A DNA stretch of 64,000 bases from Desulfuromonas versatilis (GCF_019704135.1 NZ_AP024355.1:1336001-1400000); one strand, 5' to 3'; shown: positions 7,209 to 15,945, counted from the stretch's first letter. Made by a program: numbers and translations. Notes: generated by a model from the letters alone, not told the origin.

Positions 7209-7718
7209 ATGAATGTGTTTGATTTTGCCATGGATGTCGAACGCAGCGGCATGAAATATTACCGCAGGCTGGCCAATAAAACCGAAAACAAGGGCATTCG
7301 CAGAATATTTTCCATGATGGCCAAGGATGAAGAGATGCTGCTGCGACGCTTCCAGGCGATGCGCGGCCGGGTGCAGAATACCACCATGGAAGACAGCCGG
7401 GTGCTGGATTATGCCGCCAACATCTTCGAGGGGTTGCTCGATGACAACGACGCCCTGCGGATGGAAACCGACCTTGACGCCTACAATTACGTCCTCGAGG
7501 TGGAAAAGGCGATCTGCCAGCTTTACCGGGATGCAGCCGAGCGCGAAAAAAACGACGAGGTTCGCGGTCTGCTCAGAAAGATCGGTGCCGAGGAGCACCG
7601 GGAACTGGAAAGCCTGGAGAAAATCTACGATTTCGTCAATGCCCCCAACGAGTACCTGGCGTGGGGCGAATTCAGCAACCTGGATGAGTTTCACAATTTC
7701 GGCCGCTATGAAGGCTGA
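7209..7718 (+). CDS. Ferritin-like/rubrerythrin-type four-helix protein
   Basis: 169 residues, predicted four-helix bundle of the ferritin-like superfamily, which usually holds a di-iron site and handles iron or peroxide in the cytoplasm. Candidate ligands are Glu10/11 region (VERSGMKYY), DEE (about 40-42), Glu97/98 region (LEVEKAI) and EEH (about 130). The first Glu-x-x-His motif reads EEMLL, so its His is missing, and metal binding is therefore uncertain. The start at 7209 is set by AAGGAG; an in-frame ATG at 7155 lies in the leader. Strong promoter upstream, strong terminator downstream: a single-gene unit. Confidence 0.82.
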   Translation: MNVFDFAMDVERSGMKYYRRLANKTENKGIRRIFSMMAKDEEMLLRRFQAMRGRVQNTTMEDSRVLDYAANIFEGLLDDNDALRMETDLDAYNYVLEVEKAICQLYRDAAEREKNDEVRGLLRKIGAEEHRELESLEKIYDFVNAPNEYLAWGEFSNLDEFHNFGRYEG

Positions 7719-7746
7719 GCGGAAGCCGGGGTGTGGGCACGCCCGT

Positions 7747-7782
7747 CAAGCCCTCCCGACCGGGAGGGCTTGACCGGTTTTT
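7747..7782 (+). terminator. Rho-independent terminator
   Basis: Stem CAAGCCCTCCC / GGGAGGGCTTG with a four-base loop, followed within a few bases by TTTTT. Closes the ferritin-like gene. Confidence 0.8.
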
Positions 7783-7826
7783 GCCTGCCGCTTGCCGTCC
7801 CACCACATCGTTGCAGGAGCCCTGTC

Positions 7827-8186
7827 ATGAACAAAGTCGCAGGTTTGGCGTTTGCGATGCTGGTTGCCCTGTTGCTGGGCTGCGCAGCTGGCGGAACCCG
7901 CGATAAGGCCCCCCCGACTGTCGACGAACTGGCGGAGAAGGACCTCAAAGCCCTGTCCGACAGCGAGCTGTTGGCCTATTATTACGACCTCGACGAGCAG
8001 ATCCGGCGCCGGGAAGGCAGCTACGGCGGAACCTCCATCGGCTTCGGGGTGGGCAGCGGTGGTCGTGGCGGCGGGGTCGGCGTGGGGGTTACCCAGCATG
8101 TGGGGGGCGGGAGCGTGGCGGAGGCGCTGCGGGCACGGCGTACCGAGGTCCGGGTGGAGCTGTTGCGGCGGGGGATCAATCCCTAG
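7827..8186 (+). CDS. Gly-rich lipoprotein of unknown function
   Basis: 119 residues with a lipobox (LLLGC, Cys19), so a membrane-anchored lipoprotein. After a short linker comes a helix with YYYDLDEQIRRREG, then a Gly/Val low-complexity tract (about 70-92) and a second short helix at the end (ALRARRTEVRVELLRRG). No family recognised. The start at 7827 is chosen for its lipoprotein signal and a GGAG box. The stop overlaps the convergent TAXI gene by 11 bases. Confidence 0.75.
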   Translation: MNKVAGLAFAMLVALLLGCAAGGTRDKAPPTVDELAEKDLKALSDSELLAYYYDLDEQIRRREGSYGGTSIGFGVGSGGRGGGVGVGVTQHVGGGSVAEALRARRTEVRVELLRRGINP

Positions 8187-9159
8187 GCAGGGCGGAGGCC
8201 GTAGCCTGCTCATCCCAGTAGTGTTCAGCTCCCGGGTGAAGCGGGGTCAGGATGTTCTCGAGGCCTCCGTCCCGGGGCATCTGCCGGGCCGTGGTCTTTA
8301 CTCTGGCCAGATGGACCAGCCCGGCGGCGGAGAAGACCTCCCGCAGCGCTGCCGAAACCTGTTCAGCCCTGAGCTGCTTGCCGGCGACCCAGACCGCGGT
8401 GTCCTGAAAACTCTGCACCGCCCTGTCCTGGCCGGGGTAGGTGCCTGCGGGGATGAGAACCTCGGAATAGAAGGGGAAGGGGGCAGAAAAATCGGCTTCT
8501 TCAGCCGGGGGCGGGATATCGAGAAACCGGATCTCGTGGCTGGCAGCCAGCTCAACAACCGCGCTGTTGGGCACTCCCGCCAAAATCCACAGGGCATCGA
8601 TCTGCTCACCTGCCAGGGCTTTCGCCGCATGGCTGTAGCCGATGAACCGCGGCTCGATCCGGCTCCAGAGGTCCAGGGAACGGAAGTAGCGCTCGGCGGA
8701 GGCCGCCGCGCCGGAACCGACCCCGCCGACGGCCACCCTTTTCCCGACCAGCTTCGCCACTGAATCTATGCCGCTGCTGCGCAGGGTTACCAGGTGGGCG
8801 GGGGCGTCGTAAAGGGAGGCCATGGCGAGGACCCCTTCATATTTTTTTTGGTCCTGAGGCAGTTTCCCCTGGCGGGCCAGAAACAGGTCGCCCGCATAAA
8901 CGATGGCAAAATCAGCGGCCCCCGCGTTCACTCGGCGGATGTTCTCCACCGATCCAGGCGAGGTCCTGTTGATGACCACCAGATTCCCGGCGTTTCTCGA
9001 GAGGTGTTCGGCAATGCCTGCCGAAAAGAAGTCGAAGGTCCCCCCGGTCGGGCCGCCCGAAAAAATCAACTCGAGCTTCACTGCCTGGCCGAAGATCGTA
9101 AGGGGGGCCAGAAGCAGCAGGTTCAGGGTCAGAATGATGATGCAGGCGCTACGCTTCAT
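8176..9159 (-). CDS. TAXI-family TRAP solute-binding protein (orphan)
   Basis: 327 residues with a signal peptide (about 1-24) and the TAXI pattern: FSGGPTGGTFDFFSAGIAEH near the mature N-terminus, TSPGSVENIRRVNAGAADFA, and GKRVAVGGVGSGAAASAERY. TAXI proteins bind organic acids in the periplasm and work with a fused DctQM permease, which is absent here; the dctQMP system nearby has its own binding protein. So it is an orphan receptor or serves a distant permease. Start at 9159 because residues from there form the signal peptide; the frame extends 68 codons upstream without signal or homology. Confidence 0.82.
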   Translation of the reverse strand: MKRSACIIILTLNLLLLAPLTIFGQAVKLELIFSGGPTGGTFDFFSAGIAEHLSRNAGNLVVINRTSPGSVENIRRVNAGAADFAIVYAGDLFLARQGKLPQDQKKYEGVLAMASLYDAPAHLVTLRSSGIDSVAKLVGKRVAVGGVGSGAAASAERYFRSLDLWSRIEPRFIGYSHAAKALAGEQIDALWILAGVPNSAVVELAASHEIRFLDIPPPAEEADFSAPFPFYSEVLIPAGTYPGQDRAVQSFQDTAVWVAGKQLRAEQVSAALREVFSAAGLVHLARVKTTARQMPRDGGLENILTPLHPGAEHYWDEQATASALPRD

Positions 9160-9271
9160 CCTCGGTTCGCTGGGTAGCCGCGCGGCAGGGATTGCCGCCG
9201 GAGGCTTGGAGAGACGACCCTGGGCGCCGCAAACCGGCCCCCAGGGGATTTGCCATTGGAAACCGCGACCG

Positions 9272-9760
9272 TCAGTCCGGCAGGGGGATGACGAACACCG
9301 GTCGCTTGGATTTGCGCAGGACCTTTTCCGTGGTGCTGCCGAGAAAGGCGTGCTCGATGGCACCCTTGCCGTGTGAACCCATGACGATCACGTCGATTTT
9401 GTTCTGGTCGGCAACCTGGAGAATCTTGGCCACCGGGTGCCCATGGGACACCTCGATGCTGGCGATCCTCTGCAGGTCTTCGGGGTGGTCGGCCAGTTCG
9501 TCCTCGGCGAATTTCTTCAACCGTTTCTGAATTTCCTGACGCGCTTCCTCCTCGTGCTGGGCCTCGAACTTGTCCAGGCTTCCCTTGACCATCATCGCCG
9601 AGATGTAGGCCCGCATCGAGGCGTCGACTTCTGGAACCACGTGAAGCAGGTGGATTTTCGCCTGGTTGCGCCGCGCCATCATGACGGCGTGCTTGAAGGC
9701 GTGAACGGAGTTTTGACTCAGGTCGGTTGCCACCAGAATATTGCTGTAGTTGGGTAGCAT
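9272..9760 (-). CDS. Universal stress protein (UspA family)
   Basis: 162 residues, single Usp domain. Begins SNILVATDLSQNS and ends with the ATP-binding signature GSHGKGAIEHAFLGSTTEKV (G-2x-G-9x-G-S/T), so it is of the nucleotide-binding class. An Asp/Glu/Lys-rich helix (about 60-95) is inserted between the halves. AAGGAG precedes the ATG. Single-gene unit on the minus strand. Confidence 0.9.
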   Translation of the reverse strand: MLPNYSNILVATDLSQNSVHAFKHAVMMARRNQAKIHLLHVVPEVDASMRAYISAMMVKGSLDKFEAQHEEEARQEIQKRLKKFAEDELADHPEDLQRIASIEVSHGHPVAKILQVADQNKIDVIVMGSHGKGAIEHAFLGSTTEKVLRKSKRPVFVIPLPD

Positions 9761-9943
9761 GGTACTCTCCTTGTTCCCGGTCCGTCGTTGCTACGCTATA
9801 AGTTTAGCACTATAACCTGAAACCGTGGGCTCGGGGCGGGAAACGAATGCAAGCCCAGGCAGGTCAATGACTTTCGCAAATGCCCGCTTCGGACTCACCG
9901 ATTCAGCGCCAATACAGGAGATAGGTCAGCCGTTCCACGAAAG

Positions 9944-9968
9944 AAGGGGAGGCTTGGTGCCTCCCCTT
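9944..9968 (-). terminator. Terminator of the dct operon
   Basis: Ten-base perfect stem AAGGGGAGGC / GCCTCCCCTT with loop TTGGT; on the minus strand it is followed by TTCTTTC. It lies 24 bases after the dctP stop. Confidence 0.7.
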
Positions 9969-9991
9969 GGCTTTGGTGGAAGTCCCCGACC

Positions 9992-10975
9992 TTATTTGCC
10001 TGCGGCCAGGGCCCCTTCGATCAGGTCTTTGCCGACGGCATCATAAAACTCGGAATAGATCGGCAGCAGCTTGTCTTTCCATGCCTTGCGCTGCTCCGGG
10101 GTCAACTCATGGATCTTGGTAGTGCCGGCGGTCTTGATCTCGGCCAGGTACTTTTCATCCAGTTCCACCGCCAGTTTGTTGGCATACTCGGTGGACTCCT
10201 TCATCGCCTGGGTGATCAGCGCGCGCTGGTCGTCGTTGAGCTTCTTCCAGAAAATCTTGCTGGCGACCACCATGTAGCCGAGGTAGCCGTGGTTGGACAT
10301 GGTCAGATCGGTCTGCACTTCATAGAATTTCTGGGTGTAGAAGTTGGACAGCGGGTTCTCGCAGGCGTCCACGACCTTCTGCTGAAGGGCGCTGTAGACC
10401 TCGGAGAAGGGCAGCACCTGGGGATTGGCGGCGAGGGCTTTGAACTGGGCCTCGAGAACCTTGGAGGACATGATGCGGAATTTCAGCCCGGAAGCATCCT
10501 CAGGCTTGATCAGGGGCTTGTTGGCGGAGAGTTGCTTGAAGCCGTTGTCCCAATAGGCCATGCCGACCATCCCTTTTTTCTCGACCATGTTGAGCAGCTT
10601 CTGGCCCACTTCACCGTTGAGCACCTGGTGCAGGTGGTCGATGTCATTGAACAGGAAGGGGAGGTCGAACAGCTCGAGCTGGGGGACGAAGGTGGTGAAC
10701 TTGGAAAAGCTGGGGGCGGCCATCTGCACGGCGTTCATGCTCAGCGCCTCGAGGGCGGCGCGATCGTCGTAAAGCGAGGCGTTGGGGTAAACCTCAACCT
10801 TGATCTCGCCATTGGAGCGCTCCTCCACGAGCTTCTTGAAGTACTCCGCGGCCTGGCCCTTGGGGGTGTCGACGGCTACGACGTGGGAGAATTTGATGGT
10901 TACCGGTGCTGCCATGGCGGGTACCGCAACCAGTGACAGGATCATCAGTCCGACAAGAAATCCAAATTTGCGCAT
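9992..10975 (-). CDS. dctP: TRAP transporter solute-binding protein
   Basis: 327 residues with a signal peptide ending near AMAAP. The DctP/SBP_bac_7 fold is clear: the conserved Arg block GLKFRIMSSKVLEAQFKAL and FSEVYSALQQKVVDACENP, followed by HGYLGYMV. This block closely resembles the C4-dicarboxylate (malate, succinate, fumarate) receptors, so dicarboxylate is the likely ligand. Last gene of dctQ-dctM-dctP, 90 bases after dctM, and followed by a terminator. Confidence 0.9.
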   Translation of the reverse strand: MRKFGFLVGLMILSLVAVPAMAAPVTIKFSHVVAVDTPKGQAAEYFKKLVEERSNGEIKVEVYPNASLYDDRAALEALSMNAVQMAAPSFSKFTTFVPQLELFDLPFLFNDIDHLHQVLNGEVGQKLLNMVEKKGMVGMAYWDNGFKQLSANKPLIKPEDASGLKFRIMSSKVLEAQFKALAANPQVLPFSEVYSALQQKVVDACENPLSNFYTQKFYEVQTDLTMSNHGYLGYMVVASKIFWKKLNDDQRALITQAMKESTEYANKLAVELDEKYLAEIKTAGTTKIHELTPEQRKAWKDKLLPIYSEFYDAVGKDLIEGALAAGK

Positions 10976-11065
10976 GTGTTACTCCTCCTCTGTTTTTGCG
11001 GGAGCCTGGCCAGGTTCACAACGACCCCGGCCAGCTCCCAGGCGTTCGAGTGGTGTTTCCGGGCT

Positions 11066-12349
11066 TTAACGGCCGAACATCAGGTTGGGAAGCCACAGGC
11101 TGATGGCCGGCACGTAGGTGATGATCAGCAGGCCGATCAGCAAGGCGAAAAACCATGGAATCGCCGCTTTTACCACGTCGCCAAGGCTCAGCCCCGATAT
11201 GCCGCTGGCCACGAACAGGTTGAGTCCGACCGGCGGGGTCAGCATGCCGATCTCCATGTTGACGGTAATGATCACCCCGAGGTGGATCGGGTCAATGCCG
11301 AGCTTCATGGCCACCGGGAAGATTAGCGGCGCGATGATCATGATCAGGCTCGAGGGTTCCATGAAGTTGCCAGCCAGCAGCAACAACAGGTTGACGAAGA
11401 TCAGGAAGGTGACCTTGCTCAGGTTCATGTCGATGATCCAGGCGGCCAGCTGCTGGGGAATCTGCTCGATAGTCAGCATGTAGGCGAAGATCATCGCGTT
11501 GGCGATGATGAACATGATCATCGCCGCGGTTGCCGCGGAGGCCTTGATGACGTCGGGAACCTGTTTCCAGGAAAGATCGCGGTAGATGAACTTGACCACG
11601 ATGAAGCCGTACACCGCGGCGACGGCGGCCGCCTCGGTGGGGGTGAACAGGCCGCCGTAGATGCCGCCGATGATGATGATGACCACCAGCAGCGCCCAGA
11701 CGGCATCCTTGAAGGCCACCCAGATCTCCTTGCCGGAGGCGGCCTTGGTCTTTTTGAACCCACCCCTTACCGCGGCGATGTAGGTCACAACCATCAGCAT
11801 CCCGCCAAGGAAGATCCCCGGAACCACCCCGGCCATGAACAGCTTGCCGATGGACTGGTCGACGGTGACCCCGTAGACGATCAGCACAATGGACGGCGGA
11901 ATCAGGATCCCCAGCGAGCCGGCGCAGACAATGCCGCCCACCGAGAAGCTGTCGCTGTAGCCGTCCTCGCGGATGGCGCCGATCATGATCGAACCGATGG
12001 CTGCCACGGTCGCCGGGGAGGAGCCGCTTACGGCGGCGAAAATGATGCAGGCGAAGATCGCCGAAATCGGCAGGCCCCCCGGCAGGTGGCCGACCACCGA
12101 GCGGGCAAAGCGGATGATGCGCGCCGCCGCCCCCCCCTGGGAGAGAAAGTTCCCGGCCAGGACGAACAGGGGGATGGCCATCAGGGCGAATTTGTCCAGC
12201 GAGGTGAACATTTTCTGGGCGATGATCAGCGTCGGCTGATCGGTGAACAGAAGCAGCGCCGCGGTAGTGGAAAGGCCCAGGGCGACAGCGATCGGCACCC
12301 CGATCAGCAGAAGAATCACCAGCAGTCCGAATAGAGTCAGGGTAGCCAT
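11066..12349 (-). CDS. dctM: TRAP transporter large permease subunit
   Basis: 427 residues and about 12 membrane helices. The motif PTLIIAQKMFTSLDKFALMA, the glycine-rich SGSSPATVAAIGSIMI and the C-terminal TPPVGLNLFVASGI identify the DctM family, which couples sodium entry to solute uptake. It begins 4 bases after the dctQ stop. Full length for the family. Confidence 0.93.
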   Translation of the reverse strand: MATLTLFGLLVILLLIGVPIAVALGLSTTAALLLFTDQPTLIIAQKMFTSLDKFALMAIPLFVLAGNFLSQGGAAARIIRFARSVVGHLPGGLPISAIFACIIFAAVSGSSPATVAAIGSIMIGAIREDGYSDSFSVGGIVCAGSLGILIPPSIVLIVYGVTVDQSIGKLFMAGVVPGIFLGGMLMVVTYIAAVRGGFKKTKAASGKEIWVAFKDAVWALLVVIIIIGGIYGGLFTPTEAAAVAAVYGFIVVKFIYRDLSWKQVPDVIKASAATAAMIMFIIANAMIFAYMLTIEQIPQQLAAWIIDMNLSKVTFLIFVNLLLLLAGNFMEPSSLIMIIAPLIFPVAMKLGIDPIHLGVIITVNMEIGMLTPPVGLNLFVASGISGLSLGDVVKAAIPWFFALLIGLLIITYVPAISLWLPNLMFGR

Positions 12350-12353
12350 CAGG

Positions 12354-12866
12354 TCAATGCTCCTTCATAACCATGTCATAGGAAAATTCATCTCCCGGCA
12401 CTTTCAGGAGCTTGACGATCTTCAGAATTACCTGGTAGGCGGCGATTCCCATGGTGATCGGGACACACCCGTAGATGATCCAGAAGGGGATCCCCATGTC
12501 GACCGAGGACTGTTCGAGTTCATAGTTGAAGACGCAGAAGTTGTAGCCCCAGACGATCAGGGCGAGCAGGTAGCCGAGAATGATCAGCAGGCTGAAGGTC
12601 AGTACGACCTTGGCGACCTTCGGCTTGAGTTTGTGGATGACGATGGTCACCCCCAGGTGCATGCCTATCTTGAAGCCGTAGGCGGCCCCGAACAGGGCGC
12701 TCCAGATGAACAGGTAGGAGGTCATCTCCCCCGCCCAACTGAGCGACATGTTGAATCCGTAGCGCAACACGACGTTGATGAACGCCACCAGGGTCGCCAG
12801 CGACATGGTGATCATCATCACGGTGGTGCTGAAAATTTCCAGGTACCTGTCTAGTCTGTCAAACAT
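12354..12866 (-). CDS. dctQ: TRAP transporter small permease subunit
   Basis: 170 residues with four membrane helices and the WAGEMTSYLFIWSALFGAAY motif of DctQ, which supports the large permease. First gene of the operon. No sigma-54 -24/-12 pair could be found upstream, although dct systems often use one. Confidence 0.9.
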   Translation of the reverse strand: MFDRLDRYLEIFSTTVMMITMSLATLVAFINVVLRYGFNMSLSWAGEMTSYLFIWSALFGAAYGFKIGMHLGVTIVIHKLKPKVAKVVLTFSLLIILGYLLALIVWGYNFCVFNYELEQSSVDMGIPFWIIYGCVPITMGIAAYQVILKIVKLLKVPGDEFSYDMVMKEH

Positions 12867-13382
12867 TCTCGGCCTCTGTCCTTCCTTGAAATGTCATGGG
12901 TATGGCACTCCCCGCGCGGGCGCTCTTGCCCGACGCAGGCACGCTGAATGGGCTCGGGGGAGGGAGGACCGGGAATGGCTGACGCCAAATATAACGCAGT
13001 TACCAAGTCGGCCCACAAGTCCATTAGGCAAGGAAGATGCCATTTTTAAAAAGGCGTTTTTCTTTGGTGGCCGACCAGGTTTTTCGCGGGTCTGTCTTTA
13101 GGTTCTGGCAGTTTAAGTAGCGATTTTGGCGGATGGATGTGGCGTAAAATCGCCAGCTGTGGCCAAAAAAAGCCTTAGCTGGATCTGGTCTTGGTTTTTG
13201 ATAGAACCATGTTTATGGTGTCTCAGCCGGCTGCTTGTAATGCTTGTGTGGGGGAAAATAACCCTATTTCAATGGTGTTGGCGTGGGGGCGACATTTTTT
13301 TCCGCGCCCCGGGCGGGGCTCGGCGGGCAGTTTTCTCCCGCGGTCAATAGCGGTGAGCCGACTGGCTTTTTCTGGAGGGTGA
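12867..13382. other. Long intergenic region with two hairpins
   Basis: About 516 bases, AT-richer than the genes around it, with no credible protein gene on either strand. It must contain the dctQ promoter and the 3' end of the DUF4126 transcript. The only strong structure is the hairpin pair at 13120-13182; the open frames across it lack ribosome-binding sites. Confidence 0.6.
13120..13182. repeat. Two adjacent stem-loops
   Basis: GCGATTTT (13120-13127) pairs with AAAATCGC (13146-13153), and CCAGCT (13153-13158) pairs with AGCTGG (13177-13182) with an inner GGC/GCC, around an A-rich loop. The two hairpins share one base at their junction. They lie mid-gap, more than 200 bases from either gene, so they are not obvious terminators and could belong to a small RNA or leader. 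Confidence 0.45.
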
Positions 13383-13991
13383 TCAGGCTTCGCGGAAGAT
13401 CCTGCCGAGAAATCCGAAGGCCTTCTTGATGGCCACCCAAAGCTTGGGGAGCAGCCAGATCATGAACAGGATAAACAGGATGAGCAGGCCTATGAATACC
13501 AGCGGATAGTTCAAGGCAACCCACAGGCCGCCGATCACCGCGATGTCTTCGCCCAGCGAGGCGACCCAGTTGCTTACCGGTTCGGGGGAGGTGTTGATTA
13601 CCACCCGGGAGCCGGCCTTGGTGGCATGGGTGGCGGCGGTCAGGCTCCCGCCGAGGATTGCCGCGGCCAAGGCCAGGGCGGGGTTGACCTCTCCGACGGC
13701 GCCCGCGGCCAACAGGGCTCCGGCGGGAATGCGAATGAAGGTGTGCAGGCCATCCCAGCCGGTGTCGGCTCCAGGCACCTTGTCGGCGACAAATTCCACC
13801 GCATACATCAGCCCGGCCGCTGCGATGACCACGGGCTCGGTGAGAACCATCAGGTTCTCTGGCAGGGTTATGTTGCCTGTTGCGCCGAGCAGTCCAAGCA
13901 CCAGGATGGCGGCATAGAGGTTGATTCCGCTGGCCCAGGCAACCCCCATGGTCAGGGCGATGGTACGGGCGACCTCGTGCAACTGTTCCAT
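13383..13991 (-). CDS. DUF4126 family membrane protein
   Basis: 202 residues with about six hydrophobic segments and the family hallmarks GVAWASGINLYAAILVLGLL near the start, DGLHTFIRIPAGALLA in the middle, and a cytoplasmic basic C-terminus. The family is widespread and of unknown function. GGAAAGGAATC precedes the ATG. Monocistronic on the minus strand, divergent from fmdB. Confidence 0.8.
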   Translation of the reverse strand: MEQLHEVARTIALTMGVAWASGINLYAAILVLGLLGATGNITLPENLMVLTEPVVIAAAGLMYAVEFVADKVPGADTGWDGLHTFIRIPAGALLAAGAVGEVNPALALAAAILGGSLTAATHATKAGSRVVINTSPEPVSNWVASLGEDIAVIGGLWVALNYPLVFIGLLILFILFMIWLLPKLWVAIKKAFGFLGRIFREA

Positions 13992-14137
13992 CTTGATTCC
14001 TTTCCGGTGGCTGCTCCGCTGAGGAGCGCACGGGGAGCTTTCGGACGGCGATGGTGAAGTTTTTTTATTTTAGCACGAAATGTCGCAGAAATGCGGGAGG
14101 CTCCGTGTCGGGTTTCCTGGAGAATTTCCCGGAGGAC

Positions 14138-14166
14138 TTGACAAGGGCCCCGCCAAGCCATTAGAT
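14138..14166 (+). promoter_or_regulatory. Sigma-70 promoter of the FmdB-type gene
   Basis: TTGACA (14138-14143), 17-base spacer, TTAGAT (14161-14166). RNA would start near 14173, with GGAGG at 14187-14191 just before the ATG at 14200. Confidence 0.75.
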
Positions 14167-14199
14167 TGACGATGAATTTATTCGCTGGAGGATTCAGTT

Positions 14200-14454
14200 A
14201 TGCCGTTGTACGAATATCAGTGCGAGAGCTGCAATCAGGTTTTCGAGGTCCGTCAGAAGTTTTCCGATCCGCCGGTAGCCGAATGCAGCGCCTGTGGCGG
14301 TCCGGTAAAAAAGCTCATATCCCAGGCCGGTTTCGCTTTGAAGGGCGGGGGCTGGTACCAGCAGGGCTACGCCGGCGGGTCGCAACCCGCGGCCTGCCCT
14401 TCCGGTGGCGGCGGTGCGGCATGTGGCGGTTGCCCGAAGGCCGCCAACGAGTGA
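14200..14454 (+). CDS. FmdB-family zinc ribbon protein
   Basis: 84 residues. Starts MPLYEYQCESCNQVFEVRQK with a second CSAC pair, giving the CxxC...CxxC zinc ribbon of the FmdB/CxxC_CxxC_SSSS regulatory family. The C-terminal half is Gly-rich with further Cys (CPSGGGGAACGGCP), common in Desulfuromonadales versions. Possibly nucleic-acid binding; the role is not established. Own promoter and terminator. Confidence 0.88.
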   Translation: MPLYEYQCESCNQVFEVRQKFSDPPVAECSACGGPVKKLISQAGFALKGGGWYQQGYAGGSQPAACPSGGGGAACGGCPKAANE

Positions 14455-14473
14455 CAGATTGAATTTGAAAAAA

Positions 14474-14508
14474 AATCCCCGGCCGCAAGGACCGGGGATT
14501 TTTTTTCC
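14474..14508. terminator. Bidirectional terminator between fmdB-like gene and GGDEF gene
   Basis: AATCCCCGG / CCGGGGATT stem (14474-14482 with 14492-14500), T-tract to the right and an A-tract to the left, so it can stop transcription from both convergent genes. Confidence 0.85.
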
Positions 14509-14537
14509 TGATTATTGATTGGTTTGCTCGGCCGCGA

Positions 14538-15527
14538 TCAGATGGCCCTGGCCAGGGTGGCGGGGTCGATCTGCCCGGAAAAAAAGGCGGAGGGGAAGAA
14601 TCGCTTGCCGTCGGCATAGACTTCGGTTCGGTTGCGGCCGTTTTCCTTGGCTCGATACAGGGCCTGGTCGGCCTCCTCGATGATTTCGAGGTGGCCGGCG
14701 CTGCCTCGACCGCTTGCGGTGCTGATGCCGATGCTGGCGGTAACCCGCAGGTCGATGCCCAGCTCGGCGGGAGTCAGGGAGGCGATCCGGGCCCGAACGC
14801 GCTCGGCGACCAGGTGGGCCGCGTCTGAACTGGTCCCCGGCATGATCAGGGCGAATTCTTCGCCGCCGAATCTGCAGACGGTATCCGGTTTTCTCAGGCT
14901 GCGGCGCAGGGCGGCCGAGACCGCCCGGAGCACCGCGTCACCGGCCGGGTGGCCGTAGGTGTCGTTGATCGACTTGAAATGGTCCAGGTCTACCAACATC
15001 AGCGAGTAGGTGGTTGCGGAGCGACTGCTGCGGGAGGCCTCGGCTTCAAGGGTCTGGTGGAAAAATCGCCGGTTGCCCAGCCCGGTCAACTCGTCGGTCA
15101 GGCTCTGGCGCGCCAGGTCGGCATTGGCCTTGCGCAACTGATCCATGCGTCTCTTGTTGGCGAGGTAGCGGTGAATGCGCGCGGCGGCCTCCTTGGTCGA
15201 GGTGGCGTAGGTCAGGCAGTCGCTGGCCCCGGATTCGAAACCGATGATTCTATCTTCTTCACTGCCTTCTGCTGCGAGAGCAAGCAGGGGGATATCGCTC
15301 CACTCGGCGCGCTGTTTCAGATAGCGGGTCCACTCGAAGGCCTCCTTCGATAGTTTCTCCATCCCGAAGAAGATCAGGTCGATTCTGAAATTCTCCAGCA
15401 TCGCCAGGGTCTCCCTGGGGGTGCTGCTGTGCAGAATGCGGTCGAACAGTTGGGTCGATTCGGCCAGGTCGGAGATTTCCTGCCTGCGCCTGGTGGATTG
15501 TCCGATGATGAGGGTCGTTGCGGCCAT
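14538..15527 (-). CDS. Diguanylate cyclase with degenerate receiver domain
   Basis: 329 residues. The N-terminal 130 residues have the receiver-domain layout, but the phosphorylated Asp is replaced (DLIFFGME in place of a D-containing strand) and the Lys near the end is lost, so it is a pseudo-receiver. The GGDEF domain (about 160-315) is intact: LTDELTGLGNRRFF, RFGGEEF, and an RKPD inhibitory site five residues upstream, so it should make c-di-GMP with feedback control. The start at 15527 is set by AAGGT and by the beginning of the receiver fold; the frame stays open for 108 more codons without features. Confidence 0.87.
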   Translation of the reverse strand: MAATTLIIGQSTRRRQEISDLAESTQLFDRILHSSTPRETLAMLENFRIDLIFFGMEKLSKEAFEWTRYLKQRAEWSDIPLLALAAEGSEEDRIIGFESGASDCLTYATSTKEAAARIHRYLANKRRMDQLRKANADLARQSLTDELTGLGNRRFFHQTLEAEASRSSRSATTYSLMLVDLDHFKSINDTYGHPAGDAVLRAVSAALRRSLRKPDTVCRFGGEEFALIMPGTSSDAAHLVAERVRARIASLTPAELGIDLRVTASIGISTASGRGSAGHLEIIEEADQALYRAKENGRNRTEVYADGKRFFPSAFFSGQIDPATLARAI

Positions 15528-15945
15528 CGAATTTACCTTATCGCGAAAATTTGCATGCTGACATGGATGTTGTTCATGAGAAGCCGGCATGGTCAACCTT
15601 AAAGCATCATGCGTGCCAAGATGGGAGGGGGTACCCCTGCTGTCAAGCCAGAGGCGCCGGGTTTGAACCTGATGTTGGTTTAAGGTGTTGAAATGAAGCA
15701 TGAAAAGTAGGCTGGCCAAGATTTTTCCGGGGCGAAGAAAATGAATTTCATCGCCGGGGCAAGGCTGGCCCGGCTGCCTCAAAGACATAGTTTTGACCCG
15801 AAGCTGGGGACTTTTGCTGCATCGGAGGTTGTGACTGCGATTTGACGTCATTTTGACATGTTGGGTGTAAGGTGCTGAAATTTCATCGATGGTCGCAGAA
15901 ATGAAAGGCTTGGCTCAATTTGACTGGATCAGGGGTTTCTGGGCC
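15528..15945. other. Intergenic region upstream of the GGDEF gene and folD
   Basis: About 420 bases without a credible gene. It holds TGTCAA at about 15641-15646 (a minus-strand TTGACA) and two nearby TTGAC boxes around 15844-15859 on the plus strand, including the palindrome TGACGTCA, but no well-spaced -10 partners for them. Divergent promoters for the two flanking genes are expected here. Confidence 0.5.

Noticed and set aside
12867..13000. Sigma-54 promoter for the dct operon
   Set aside because: No GG-N10-GC pair in the correct orientation at a fitting place; the only TGGCAC is on the wrong strand without a TTGC partner.
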